Assembly: GCA_933228765.1 (NCBI GenBank)
Contig: OW121760.1
Location: forward strand, 28,086,314-28,150,313
Origin: Miltochrista miniata
Taxonomy: Eukaryota; Arthropoda; Insecta; Lepidoptera; Erebidae
DNA length: 64,000 nucleotides
Direction: 5' to 3'
Positions 53,327 through 63,921 of the stretch are shown here, in pieces. Within the stretch, counting starts at the first letter, position 1. Every line of letters starts with the position of its first letter. The translations under genes were made by a program, and so were the position numbers. Below the pieces are notes generated by a model. The model was not told where the DNA came from, did no database searches, and saw only the letters and a list, made by a program, of their open reading frames with translations.

Positions 53327-54585
53327 TTTTAGGTATGTTAAACTTCTATAGATCGCATATACCTAAAGCCGTAAGGTGTCAATCTGTATTGAATTGCTAT
53401 CTGCATAACGCAAAGAAAAGGGACAAGACCAAAATCGTATGGACAGAGGAGGCGAATATAGCGTTCGAGCTATGTAAACAAAGTCTGCAGGAGGCCGTTA
53501 CATTGTTTCACCCGATACACGATGCGCCCTTATCTCTCATGACCGACGCGTCTAATACCTGCGTGGGTGCAGTGCTACAACAGAAGGTAAGTAATATTTG
53601 GCAACCTTTAGGATATTTTTCAAAAAAATTGACAGAGGCTCAGCAGAAGTACAGTACTTATGATAGAGATCGTCATACGCAATCCCCATTAGGTACTTTT
53701 TCTAGTGCGGAGAGATTTTCTCATGTACATATAGATATTGTGGGCTCTCTACCTATCACGTCTGATGGATTTGGGTATTGCATAACAATGATCGACAGGT
53801 ACACCGGTTGGCCAGAAGCGTTTCCAGTTCGTGATATCACAGCTGAAACGGTAGCCGAAATAGTTTTTTCAGGGTGGATAGCTCGTTATAGTTGTCCTGC
53901 TAAGCTAACAAGCGACTAGGGCAGGCAGTTCGAGAGCCAAATTTTCAGCCAACTTATGAAATACTTAGGTATTGAAAAATTACGTACAACTCCTTATCAT
54001 CCTGAGAGCAATGGCATGATAGAACGTTGGCATAGAGCTCTAAAAGTAGCACTTATGGCACGTTTTAAATGCGACACTTCCTGGGTACAGGAGTTGCCTG
54101 CGGCTTTATTAGGCTTGCGAGCGGCGCCGCGGAGCGACACGGGTGTTAGCGCAGCAGAGTTGACATACGGAACGACACTACGTTTGCCGGGCGAGTTTTA
54201 TGAGGAGGTAAGTACTCACACCGCCGATGCAGAATACGTAGACAGGTTGAGAAACGCCATTAGTAATATGCGCCCTAAACCTTCATCTCACCGTACGTCG
54301 AAAACCTTGTTTGTACACCCCGATTTAGACAAATGTACGAGTGTGTTTGTGCGAAACGACATGGTGCGTCGTTCGCTGCAACCACCTTACGAAGGTCCCT
54401 ACCCCATAATTAAGCGTCGCGATAAAGTTTATATAATTAAAATAGGTAAAAGGCATAGCTCGATTTCAATAAATAGGTTAACATAGGCATACATGATAAA
54501 CGAAGAGCCCGACGCAGATGATGACGCAATCGTCAAACGTACTACTAGCGGCAGAATTATAAAAAAACCTTTGAGATTTATTTAA
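53327..54585 (+). pseudogene. Gypsy pol, RNase H remnant and integrase
   Basis: It resumes RT at RRFLGM across the LINE and continues through SLMTDASNTCVGAVLQQ (RNase H start). At about 53677 it jumps from KYSTYDRD to the integrase (SHVHIDIVGSLPIT), so most of RNase H and the zinc-binding domain are deleted in frame. The integrase core has Asp in HIDIVG, Asp in KLTSD followed by TAG (53917-53919, replacing a codon before GRQFES), and Glu in HPESNGMIERWHRALK. Another in-frame TAG at 54484-54486 precedes a last segment VKRTTSGRIIKKPLRFI ending at 54585, as in CsRn1-group pol C-termini. Confidence 0.85.
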
Positions 54586-54739
54586 ATAATTGTATTCATA
54601 TATTGGAAACAATAAAAAAATAACATCTTGGAGGCATCACTAGTATTGAAAAATTGCGTTATCAGCTATATCGACAACTAACATCCAAGTGTACACACTA
54701 TACTTATTTTAAATATTTTCTTAAAATATTTGTTTGAAA

Positions 54740-55021
54740 ATGGGTTTTAATCAAAGCAAGGAGAAACAATCTCAGAATATTGTAAATGAGACAGTTATAA
54801 ACAATGGGTTACATGACAAAATTAATACGGTAACCTGGATATAATTTGCCACCGTAGCTTTAGCCTTATTAGTTGTCACATGTATGGTGTGGAAACGGTG
54901 TGCAAAAGGTGCAAAAAAGTAGATCAGGAAGGAGATCGTGTCGGCAAACGACGCAGTGCGTACCATCAAGGTGCATACTTTGCCACAGCAGCAGGCACAA
55001 ACTACTGTTGGTTACGCCTGA
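54740..55021 (+). pseudogene. Small post-pol frame: N-myristoylation signal plus transmembrane segment
   Basis: From the ATG at 54740 one frame gives 93 codons to a TGA at 55019-55021, interrupted by TAA (54842-54844) and TAG (54920-54922). It starts MGFNQSKEK, a good N-myristoylation signal (Met-Gly-x-x-x-Ser-Lys), then a polar Asn-rich segment, a hydrophobic stretch FATVALALLVVTCMVW with a basic KRCAKGAKK flank, and a Gln-rich tail. It lies between pol and the 3' LTR, where accessory or env genes sit. I do not recognise a named family. Confidence 0.45.
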
Positions 55022-55194
55022 AGATGGGACCAACTGAGTATATAAATAATGGTGCCGAAAAATGTATAACATGGGTAACTTATAATTATATGTATATTTT
55101 TTTTAGGGTTTACTTTGATTTTAAACTGTGTTGTTTTAATAATCTATACATATAATAAAATGATAGAAAAGTCAAAACTGTACATTGGAAATAT

Positions 55195-55500
55195 TTAAAA
55201 AAAAATACTAGCTGGGTGTTCAACATAAGATACCGAAGCCGAAAATATAGTTAGAAAAATTTTTGTCTGTTTGTCTGTTTATCTGTTTGTCTGTTTGTCT
55301 GTTTGCTTTGCTTTGTCCGGAAGGATCTCGAAAAGTACTCAATAGATTTGATTCAAATTTTGCACAAATACTACCTAGGGGTAGGGTCTTAAAATAGGCT
55401 ATATATTATCACGCTACATATCCTAGGGGCTAAGCAGAGAGCAATCAAATTGGCATTGTAACAATTTTCACGCGTACGAAGTCGCGGGCAACAGCTAGTT
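55195..55500 (-). repeat. Lepidopteran interspersed repeat inside the Gypsy 3' region
   Basis: Read on the minus strand it begins CTAGCTGTTGCCCGCGACTT, passes AAATCTATTGAGTACTTTT and ends in CAGACAAACAG repeats. This is the typical layout of abundant lepidopteran LINE/SINE tails. It separates the small post-pol frame from the 3' LTR. Confidence 0.6.
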
Positions 55501-55751
55501 GATAATAATTTCGTGTATTGTGATGTAATATTGTGTGTATCGAATGATATTCTCATATGTTTACATAAAATAACCATACATCGTATCATTATCAAGTAAT
55601 GAAATATGATAGTTGTGTATGTCGTGACACTTGCATCCAGCGGACTGCTGACTGGCGAATTGTTTATAGTAACTTGTGACAGTGCTCATTCTAAACTTAT
55701 TATAAAGTACTTCAAGGTTATAACTTTTTAATATTGTTTATATTTTTTTTT

Positions 55752-55764
55752 GGCAAGGGAGTAC
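55752..55764 (+). promoter_or_regulatory. Polypurine tract of the Gypsy element
   Basis: GGCAAGGGAGTAC lies directly before the 3' LTR, with a T run upstream as is common. The tract is short. Confidence 0.55.
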
Positions 55765-55988
55765 TGTAGGGACACATTAAGCACGTATGCTGAATGCACA
55801 AAACTGCAGTTAGTGCGGCCAGTCATTAGTCATCGTAACGCGCGGTTCGCAAGTGCACGCTGGAAGTAAATACCAGATGTGTAATACTTGTTTTATTTTA
55901 TATCCGCCAATGCACCCCTGTAGGATCTACGCATACGAACAATAGTCAGGTTAGATACCACCTTGAGAGTGGGGACATAACCTTAACA
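55765..55988 (+). repeat. 3' LTR of the Gypsy element
   Basis: 224 bp, identical by eye to the 5' LTR. The TSD copy GTTT follows at 55989-55992. Confidence 0.93.
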
Positions 55989-57720
55989 GTTTCATTACCA
56001 AATTTTTTGACCGTTTGGGATTGCTGGCCCAATTTTTGTGACAGCGAAAATATTAATGAATAAACTATGGCAAACCAACATTGATTGGGATTCGCCATTA
56101 CCTGATAATCTAGCCCAGGAATGGGAGAATTTTGCAATGTCATTGACCAGCATGGCTCCTATTTCTGCTAGAAGACTCGTTCACGTCTCATATTTTAAGT
56201 CTGTCCAGCTTATTGGATTTTGCGACGGTTCAGACAAAGCGTATGGTTGTTGTTTGTATTTGCGAACTATTAGTATAGTAGTTATTTACTCTTGATAAAG
56301 TTTCAATGAATCTTTTGTGCTCTAAATAAATAAAATGATGATAAAGTTGCAATGAATCTTTTGTGCTCTAAATCAAGAATAGTGGCTAAAGAAAAGAAAT
56401 TAACAGTACCAAGAATTGAGTTAAATAGTGCACTGCTATTAGCAACTTTAATTAATAAAGTCTATGATGTTTTGAAAGACGAATGCAAAATACAAGTGTT
56501 TTTATTCAGTGACTCAAAAAATGTACTATCATGGCTTTCATTAGATACCGTAAAACTTAATACCTACGTGATCAACCGCATCAAACAAGTTAACAAGTTA
56601 CTACAGACTGTTCATTGGAATTATATACCAAGTCAGGAAAATCCTGCTGATTTTTTGTCGCAAGGAATTCAGCCCACTAAATTACAATAATAATAAATAA
56701 ATAATAAATTTTATTTATTTGTTCTCTCACACAGAAAAATTTACAACATGTTAGTCTTAATCTAGTGATACATAACATTGAAAATCTATGTGAGAGACTG
56801 GCATCTGCACTAGGAGACCTGTATGACAGAATTACCAGCCTCTCCAGACCCTGGACAACTGCGGCTAGTTAGTTGTACATCTAGATTAAATTGACAAGCA
56901 TAGACGTAGAGAGATTGTGTGTGTGATTTGTATTAAAACAATTACTGAAAGTTTATTTTATTTATTGTTATAGAACTGATGCTTTTGTGAACAACATTAC
57001 AAACTGTGGTGGAACGGCCCGTGGTGTCTTCTTGAACCTGATTGGTCTAATAAAGAGATTGTTCTTGACAATAATATAACTCTTCCGGAGCTAAAACGTG
57101 AAGTAAAACAAGTTTGTTTAACTTCTACTCAATCCTTTGATTTTTTTAAATCTTGATAAATATTCTAATCTGAATAAGTTAGTCAGAGTGGTAGCTTACA
57201 CTAGACGTGCCTTGCACAATTTTAAAAATTACAAAAACAGAACCATTGGCTTTCCAACAACTGATGAGCTTAATAATGCTTTGTTATTGATAATTAAAAA
57301 AGAAGAAATAAACCATTTCTAAAAGGAAATAGTTTCATTCAAAAATAGTGTATCAATTAAAAATGGTCCCCTGCGCTCTTTATGTCCATTTTTGGATGAT
57401 AATGACATTTTAAGAGTGGGTGGATGTCTACAAAACTCAAACCTGCCTTTTGACAAAAAGCATCCCATTATATTGCCAAAAAATTCAAAACTTACCTGTC
57501 TTATAATAAAAAATGAACATATTAAGCTTTTGCATGCTGGTAATAAATTAGTTCTTGCTAATCTTAGTCAAAAATTTTGGTTGTTAAACGGTGTCAGGGA
57601 GGTAAAAAAGGTGCTTCACAGATGTGTCAAGTGTTTTAGATTTAAAGACAAAACTTGTGAACAACTAATGAGATCTTTACCGTCTCAGCGAATTACTATG
57701 AGTAGGCCTTTTCATTTCCC
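55989..57720 (+). pseudogene. BEL/Pao pol right of the Gypsy insertion: RNase H region and start of integrase
   Basis: It continues the pol cut at 41367: ITKFFDRLGLLA, then in shifted frames IFVTAKILMNKLWQTNIDW, VQLIGFCDGSDKAYGCCLY, KKLTVPRIELNSALLLATL, VFLFSDSKNVLSWLSLD and IPSQENPADFLSQGI (BEL/Pao RNase H and connection). A repeat insertion at 56688-56995 splits it. LWWNGPWCLLEPDWS and the integrase zinc-binding region (EHIKLLHAGNKLVLANLS, LHRCVKCFRFK) follow. A second insertion starts at 57715. Stops are few for its fragmentation. Confidence 0.78.
56688..56995 (-). mobile_element. Short insertion with ATTACAA TSD, probable SINE or LINE tail
   Basis: ATTACAA is present at 56681-56687 and 56996-57002. 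The left side has an (AATA)n stretch equivalent to a TTATT-type tail on the minus strand. No coding. It interrupts BEL/Pao pol between GIQPTKL and LWWNGP. Confidence 0.6.
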
Positions 57721-57903
57721 ATAGGCGAGGTTGAAGTGTTCGCCAAAGTCTGCCGAGAGCCCTGGGACATCCTTCCGAGGGCTTACCCGGGACTCCCGGC
57801 CGTAGACAGTTGTAGGGCATCGTGTGGTTTTAGTCGGTAGGAGTCCGGCATAGCATCCATGTAGGATTTCCACACGTAAAAAAAAACAAAAAAGGCCTTT
57901 TCA
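57704..57903 (+). mobile_element. Very short R1-like LINE 3' end with 11-bp TSD
   Basis: AGGCCTTTTCA is duplicated at 57704-57714 and 57893-57903. The insert is a 3' UTR of about 170 bp nearly the same as 32318-32482 plus an A-rich tail. It splits the BEL/Pao integrase. Confidence 0.85.
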
Positions 57904-59147
57904 AGTTGTTGGTATTGATTATGCTGGACCGTTTAATGTTAAACAGGCTAGGATTAGAAATCCTTTAATATCCAAAGGCTATGCCCTTATCTTTGTTTTA
58001 TTTGTCACTAAAGCTATTCATATAGAATTAGCATCTGACCTCACAACAAATAGTTTTTTAGCCTGCTTAAATAGATTCATTTCAAGGAGAAATTTACCAA
58101 CTGATATTTATTGTGATAATGCAGCAACCTTTAAAGGAGCGAACAAGGAACTAAACTCGTTGTATTTGCTGCAGTCTTCCACAGACCACCAACAGGCAAT
58201 TTTGAATAACGCAAGCAGTCTAGAAATTAAATTCCACTTCATTCCCAGTTATTCCCCTGTTTTTGGAGGTTGGTGGGAGGCTGGGGTAAAAAGCATCAAG
58301 TATTTTTTACGCCGTATTGTTGGCAATTTAGTTCTGACTTATGAGGAGTTATTCACTACTCTTGTGCAAATTGAAGGAGTTGTTAATTCCAGGTCATTTA
58401 CGCCCTTATAACACGTTAACAAATTTAACGGATATACCTACAAATAGGTTGACTTTCTGGCAACATTGTGCGAAATTAAAGCATCAATTTTGGAATTCAT
58501 GGTCCAAGCAATATTTGAATTTGTTACAAAACCGTCCTTAATGGCGGCAAGAGATTCCTAATGTTAAAAAAGATGCTTTGGTTCTTGAAAAGCGTGCATC
58601 CCTTAATCTTGGCCCATGGGTCGCATTGGTGAAACAATCAAAAGTCAGAGTTTTAGATCTTAAGTTGCCTAATGGCTCTATAATAAGAACTGCTTTAAGA
58701 AAAATATGTCTAAATATGTCATAAATATGTCTTATCTTATGATGTCAATGACATGACATATCTTACTCCAGCACATTTTTTGACTGTTGAAACTTTGACT
58801 TCCTATCCGGAACCAAATTCAACGGATATACCTACAAATAGGTTGACTTTCTGGCAACATTGTGCGAAATTAAAGCATCAATTTTGGAATTCATGGTCCA
58901 AGCAATATTTGAATTTGTTACAAAACCGTCCTAAATGGCGGCAAGAGATTCCTAATGTTAAAAAAGATGCTTTGGTTCTTGAAAAGCGTGCATCCCTTAA
59001 TCTTGGCCCATGGGTCGCATTGGTGACACAATCAAAAGTCAGAGTTTTAGATCTTAAGTTGCCTAATGGCTCTATAATAAGAACTTCTTTAAGAAAAATA
59101 TGTCCATTACCAATTGATAATATTGTTAATATTAAATTAGTGTAAAT
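57893..59147 (+). pseudogene. BEL/Pao integrase core and C-terminus with tandem duplication
   Basis: The core reads VVGIDYAGPFNVKQAR (first Asp), TDIYCDNAATFKGANKE (second Asp) and SYSPVFGGWWEAGVKSIK (Glu), so the DDE residues are all present. After EGVVNSRSFTPL the sequence jumps: 58428-58707 and 58819-59103 are near-identical copies, the first with a stop in place of Lys (near 58540) and without the preceding TYLTPAHFLTVETL block. The second copy runs to the end at LPIDNIVNIKLV (59143-59145). Confidence 0.8.
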
Positions 59148-59653
59148 GTGTTAAAAGAAACCGATTTTATTGCATTTACTTTATTTTAAGTAAGTAAAAT
59201 GTTATGCGTACTTAATTTTATTTAAAAGGATAATTACCTATGTTTTCATTTCAAGATACAGTCCACTTTACGTAATTTACTCTTATTAGTTAGAAGTATA
59301 GTAATAACTTTGTTCCTATTTTTAAGACTTAATATGTAACCTTTGTAACATTGTTATTGCTGTTTTACATACATTTTCTGCCAGGTGCGGAGTTATGTTT
59401 GAAACATAACGGCTAATGTCACAATATTCCGTGATCTCGAGTGGATCGGACGTGTCTCGTGTGTTTTAAAATGCTTATATTTTAACAATTTAAATGCCTA
59501 TATGTGACGTGAGTGAAATTGCTGTCTAAGTAAAAACAAAAGTGGGTCGTGATCGAAGTGCTTAAGACAGGTACTGTTTGCATAATTATTATTATAATTA
59601 TCTCAATTGGTGTCCTAAAATGCTCTCTAATTAGATACATTACTGGATAAATA
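59148..59653 (+). other. End of BEL/Pao element and 5' UTR of LINE copy B
   Basis: GCCAGGTGCGGAG at about 59383-59395 resembles a BEL/Pao purine tract, and an LTR would begin just after it, but no end is seen. From about 59470-59490 to 59653 the sequence is probably the LINE 5' UTR. The border between the two is not defined. Confidence 0.4.
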
Positions 59654-60894
59654 ATGTCCGGTCCGGGAGCCAGCCCCTTTAGTCGCAGCCAAATAATGCA
59701 GCGAAGCCCCCCACAGACTCAAACCCAGCACCCTCACCATGTGGCTCCCTTTTCTCAAAAGGACACGGAAAATGAGCTGCCAAATGAGGTGGTCCGGACT
59801 GAGGAAATCCAAAAATGGATGACGTCCATTGAGGGTTTGCTCCAGGAAATCAACACAGTAGTTGGGGAGGGAAAAATGAACTCTGACCAAAAGCTTCGGG
59901 TTTCAAATATAACCCGTAAGATCTCACACGGGACATCTCAGATGGCGGTTCTATACCAGGCGCTAAAACAAAAGACGATCTCAGCCCACGAAAAAGTTTC
60001 GAGCCTCCAAGGTCAACAAAATATTGAGCACTCCATCAATGAATTTAAGCAGGTTGTTGAGACGAAAATCGCACCCACCTCAGGAACAGTTTCATATGCC
60101 AATGTGCTTGGTAAAGGCGCTGCAAACCTGATCTCCCCAAAGAACCTGAGCGCGATTGCCATTTATCCCACGGATAAGAGTAAAAACAGTGACGACACCA
60201 AAGCCTTAGTACAGAAGCTCATTTCACCAGAGGAAATGAAGCTTCATGTACGTGGCCTTAGAAAAGTGAGGAACGGAGGTGTTGTAATTAGCACAGAGAA
60301 TCGAGGAGATGTGGAGAAGCTAAAATTCTCTTCAAAACTGGTGTCTTCCGGTCTAACTGTGGAAGAGCGTCAAAGCGCCGCCCAAGGATCACTATTATCG
60401 GAGTCTCAGTCACAATGTCGGAAAAAGATGTTTTTGACTGTATTTATGAGCAGAACCTGTCGGAAAAGTTGCCGAACTGCACTAGAGAGTCGTTCCTGCA
60501 ATCTAGCAAGTTGAGTCATATGTCGGGCAAGAGGAACCTAACAACTTGCAACTATATCATTGAAGTGCCGCCGAACATTAGGAATTTGTTGACAACACAA
60601 GGACGTGCCTACACAAATTGGACTTCGTGCCCGGTACGCGACTTCACTCTTGTGACCAGATGCTTTAACTGCCAACAATATGGTCATGCTGCGAAATACT
60701 GCCGTGAAACTGCTCCCACCTGTTACCACTGTGGAGAGACTGGTCTCTCCCATAAAGAATGCACTAAAAAATCTTCGCCACCCCACTGTGCTACATGTAA
60801 GCGTTATAATAGGAAATACGAACATCAAACAGGAGACGACAACTGCCCGGCACGTAAAAAAGATGAGATGAGATCAATTTCATTAACTCTATAG
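59654..60894 (+). pseudogene. LINE copy B ORF1, two frameshifts
   Basis: It begins MSGPGASPFSRSQIMQRSP. The helical block NSDQKLRVSNITRKISHGTS parallels NSDQKLRINTLCRKVLNGTS of copy A. A 1-nt shift at about 60380 moves to a frame (to 60894) that has CPVRDFTLVTRCFNCQQYGH, the knuckle CYHCGETGLSHKEC, and a third Cys cluster. A second shift near 60870 changes the end, but SIDYEGA is still encoded in another frame, ending at about 60911. It should bind LINE RNA. Confidence 0.83.
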
Positions 60895-60985
60895 ACTATG
60901 AAGGCGCTTAGGAGCGTCACCGAAAAGTAATTGTCTTGGCACATTATATCTTATTTATATTTACTCTTTATTGTATTTTAGGAAT

Positions 60986-62275
60986 ATGACCTGTAATCAA
61001 ATATTAGATGACATAGATAGCCTTTCCGTGTCAGAAACACACATTTGTAATGCGATTGACTGTAAAAGATTTCTAACTCTGGGGAAACAACTAACTCTAT
61101 TAACACAAAACATTCGTAGCATAAACAAAAATATGACCGCATTGGAAGTATTATTGCACGACCTAGATATAAGTTGTGATATAATTGTTCTAACTGAATG
61201 TTGGCTTTCGGATGACACTGATGTAATACCCGACCTGTCTGGCTATCTGTCACACTCGTCAAGCAATTATATCAATCAGAACGCTGGTCTGGTAGTGTAT
61301 ACGAGGCGAGATTTGAATATTGCCACTGAGGAACCATTAATCGACGAATGTAACTGTCTCATAATCAAACCGAAACCCGACACGGCGATACTGGCAATCT
61401 ATCGTCCTCCCTCAAAATGTACAAGTATTCTTAAACTCTCTAGATGTGACATTAAAACGCCTATCCTCTGTCAAAAATATCATAATAGTGGGGATATAAA
61501 CATCAACATTATACCTGAGAAACAGGACCACGATGCACATCGATATCATAATATCTGTTCATCCCACGGCCTATTACCTACTCATCATTTCATGACATTC
61601 CAATCCGGATCATGCATGGACCATCTTATCTTAAAATCTCAACTACCATCGAAGACACTGGTAACTAACTCGTGGCTGACTGATCATCGTCTGATCTTTT
61701 TTTCAATGCAAACATCTTTACCTAGACAGAAATGCATGCATAACATATCCACAGTCAATATATCTAACCCTGAACATGATATACGTAGCATAAATTTTGA
61801 CCCAGTTTTCTACTCTAATGATCCAAACGACTCTTTAGATTACTTTATTAATTGCTTGCAATCAGTAATACAAAAAAATACACAGACAAAATCGGTTCCC
61901 AGTAGATTTAATAATATCAAACCATGGGTTACACCTGGGCTGGTTCGATGCATTAGACACAGAGATAGGCTGCACCTAAAGTTAAGACTGGCACCCGATA
62001 ATGAGATACTTGCTTGTCGTTATAGGAGATATAGAAATTTCTGTAACAACCTACTAAAAAAATTAAAATCTCAATTTCAAAGGAAAGAACTACAAAAAGC
62101 AGGCAATAATAGTAAACTAATCTGGAAATTCTTAAAATCAAATAGTATTAGATCAAAGCCACCTGAGCAATCACTCGAGTTACTGTCTGGAGTGAATCCA
62201 TCTAACATAATGGACGAAATCAACGACTACATTATGAAAATTCACTTGTACTATTCGACTTTTATTTTAATTTAA
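60986..62275 (+). pseudogene. LINE copy B ORF2, AP endonuclease and connector, truncated
   Basis: From the ATG at 60986: LLTQNIRSINKN (Asn), IIVLTECWLSDDTD (Glu), NAGLVVYTRRDLN, AILAIYRPPSKC, then GDININIIPEK (degraded GDFN motif) and NSWLTDHRLIFFSMQT (the final Asp-His). A basic linker region follows (RHRDRLHLKLRLAPDN, CRYRRYRNFCNNLLKKLKSQ), typical between endonuclease and RT. The frame stops at 62273-62275 at the start of a palindrome, before any RT motif. Confidence 0.82.
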
Positions 62276-62401
62276 AAATACCTGACCGGTTTCGCTTTTA
62301 TAGCATTATCAAAGGTTCTTACACTAGTGTAGTAGTGTAGTAGTGTAGTGTAAGAACCTTTGATAATGCTATAAAAGCGAAACCGGTCAGGTATTTTTAC
62401 G
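62273..62401. repeat. 54-bp perfect palindrome with 19-bp spacer at a LINE deletion point
   Basis: 62273-62326 and 62346-62399 are exact reverse complements around a GTGTAGTAGTGTAGTAGTG spacer. The right arm is read in the LINE sense (AIKAKPVRYFYDDIKYLGVT), so the left arm is an inverted copy of RT-coding sequence. Confidence 0.92.
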
Positions 62402-62569
62402 ACGATATAAAATACCTGGGAGTCACGATTGACACAAATCTAATTTTTCGTAAACAGATAAGTTCGCTCAGTACAAGAGTACGCAAATTAATTTACATAT
62501 TTAAACATTTGCGAGTAATAGCAAATTTTAAACTAATTAAACAGGTATATCTGGCTTTGGGTCAATCAA
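62346..62569 (+). pseudogene. LINE copy B ORF2, RT thumb region
   Basis: The frame reads KPVRYFYDDIKYLGVTIDTN, STRVRKLIYIFKHLRV and IKQVYLALGQSI, the block after the catalytic motif in Jockey/CR1-type RTs. It is interrupted at 62570 by a DNA transposon and resumes at 63922 with ITYCITTWGGAGSSVLLPLE to the window edge. Confidence 0.78.
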
Positions 62570-62572
62570 TTA

Positions 62573-63918
62573 CACAGGCCTGCAAAATGAGGGTCATAAC
62601 TTCCTCGCTGGAATTTGATAGCTGATCCTAGGGTATTTTGGTGCGCTGATTACGAATATGTACTTAGATTTTCTCCATCACCTCCAGATTTTTCGAAAAA
62701 GGCACCGATAGAAAATAGAAAAAAAGACCCACGTTTTCTCAAAAGAAATATATATTTAAAAAAGTACATTACCTTTAACTTATAAAACGACTAAAATATA
62801 ATAATAACTTGTTACTAGTCTAAATTACACGTATATTTTATTTGTGGAACCTGGTACTTTTTTCCTGGAACCTTCGGTTGTGCGATTTTCGCTTAAATTT
62901 CCGGTTTGGATCGTCGCGCTTCAATAAACAACAATAGTCCGCCATCATGCTAGTATTCCATCTTCCACGATTTCAGACTTCAAGCTCTTTCAAATCTTGC
63001 TAAAATCTTTCGCCTTGTTCTTTGCTAACGGCTCCTATATTTTCTGGGAAGTAATCAATGTGCGAATTTAGGAAATGAAGTTTAGTGCTTGTTTATGTCC
63101 CTTTTATTTTAGAATTGTATCTAGTTATGTCACAACAACAAAAGTAGCCATCTTTATCGTGGTCTTTAGCCTCTCTTCATAGCATAGGTGAAACGATTTT
63201 GAAGCTATTTTTCTGGCCTTTTAAATACTTGCGAAATTGTAATATACAAGTCGAACGAAGTTTATGAGGTGTCGAAATTTTGTCTTGGTTACTTAATACG
63301 TGTCCAAAATAACTTTTGTAAATATATTTCACTAACTCTGTAATGCTGTTTCATTGTTTTATCACCATAAAATTCCGGGAGATATTACAAAAACAATTCG
63401 TAGAATTTAAACAAGTTCGCAATGACATTTTAAAGTTCATGTTTCAAGATACAACTGTTAATTTTCTCAATCAGTGTGGGTACTTATACAAATACCCTTT
63501 GGTTTATCTTTATAACACCCTTTTCTAATAATATTTACAAAAATAGGTATCTAATATTACTACTAGGTAATTTTTTTGATTTTATTACAAAATTAAGTCA
63601 AAATTACCCGTTTTTAACATGGTTAAGGCGAATTACTTATACTTTTTATGTAGTAATTACCAAATTACTGATTTGCATGAATTTCTATGTCCCCTTACAC
63701 TAATTAAATGCAATAAAAATAAAATTAAGTAATTTAATGACGTTTTATAAATTTCAAAAGGTAGGCGCTCAGACATTTGGAAGCAAAATCTTAAATATTC
63801 AATATCAAAAAATCCTGACGTGTAGGATTTTTTTTATTATTTTTCTCGTAATCAGCACATCAGAAACTATAGAAAATGTTACTCAGATTTCAAAGAGGAA
63901 AACCATTGCAGACCTGTG
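62573..63918. mobile_element. DNA transposon, about 85-bp imperfect TIRs, TSD TTA, CMC-like or unclassified
   Basis: It inserts precisely between QSI and ITYC of LINE ORF2. TTA is present at 62570-62572 and 63919-63921. Termini CACAGGCCTGCAAAATG and the complement CACAGGTCTGCAATGG agree, and the inner TIR part contains GCTGATTACGA on both sides. A CAC start and 3-bp TSD fit the CMC (CACTA/Chapaev) group, but the assignment is tentative. Confidence 0.75.
62843..63240 (-). pseudogene. Transposase C-terminal remnant of the 62573-63918 element
   Basis: Minus-strand frames give KDGYFCCCDITRYNSKIKG, a stop, then KLHFLNSHIDYFPENIGAVS, KEQGERF with a stop, and RGRWNTSMMADYCCLLKR. I recall this pattern (SH.D.FP.N.G..S.E.GERF and W...MMADYCW) from a widely distributed animal transposase. 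The Glu in EQGERF is a likely catalytic residue. Stops and deletions make it inactive. Confidence 0.6.
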
Positions 63919-63921
63919 TTA

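Larger units (their letters stand above)
41368..55988 (+). mobile_element. Ty3/Gypsy LTR retrotransposon, CsRn1/Kabuki-like, complete ends, TSD GTTT
   Basis: 224-bp LTRs at 41368-41591 and 55765-55988 show no difference by eye. TSD GTTT lies at 41364-41367 and 55989-55992. Primer site TGGTGACCCCG (tRNA-Trp type, as in the CsRn1 group), gag with a DUF7041-like domain, an unusual zinc knuckle, protease, RT, partial RNase H and integrase are in Gypsy order. The 14.6 kb length comes from a 9.5 kb nested LINE pair (43772-53326). Confidence 0.92.
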
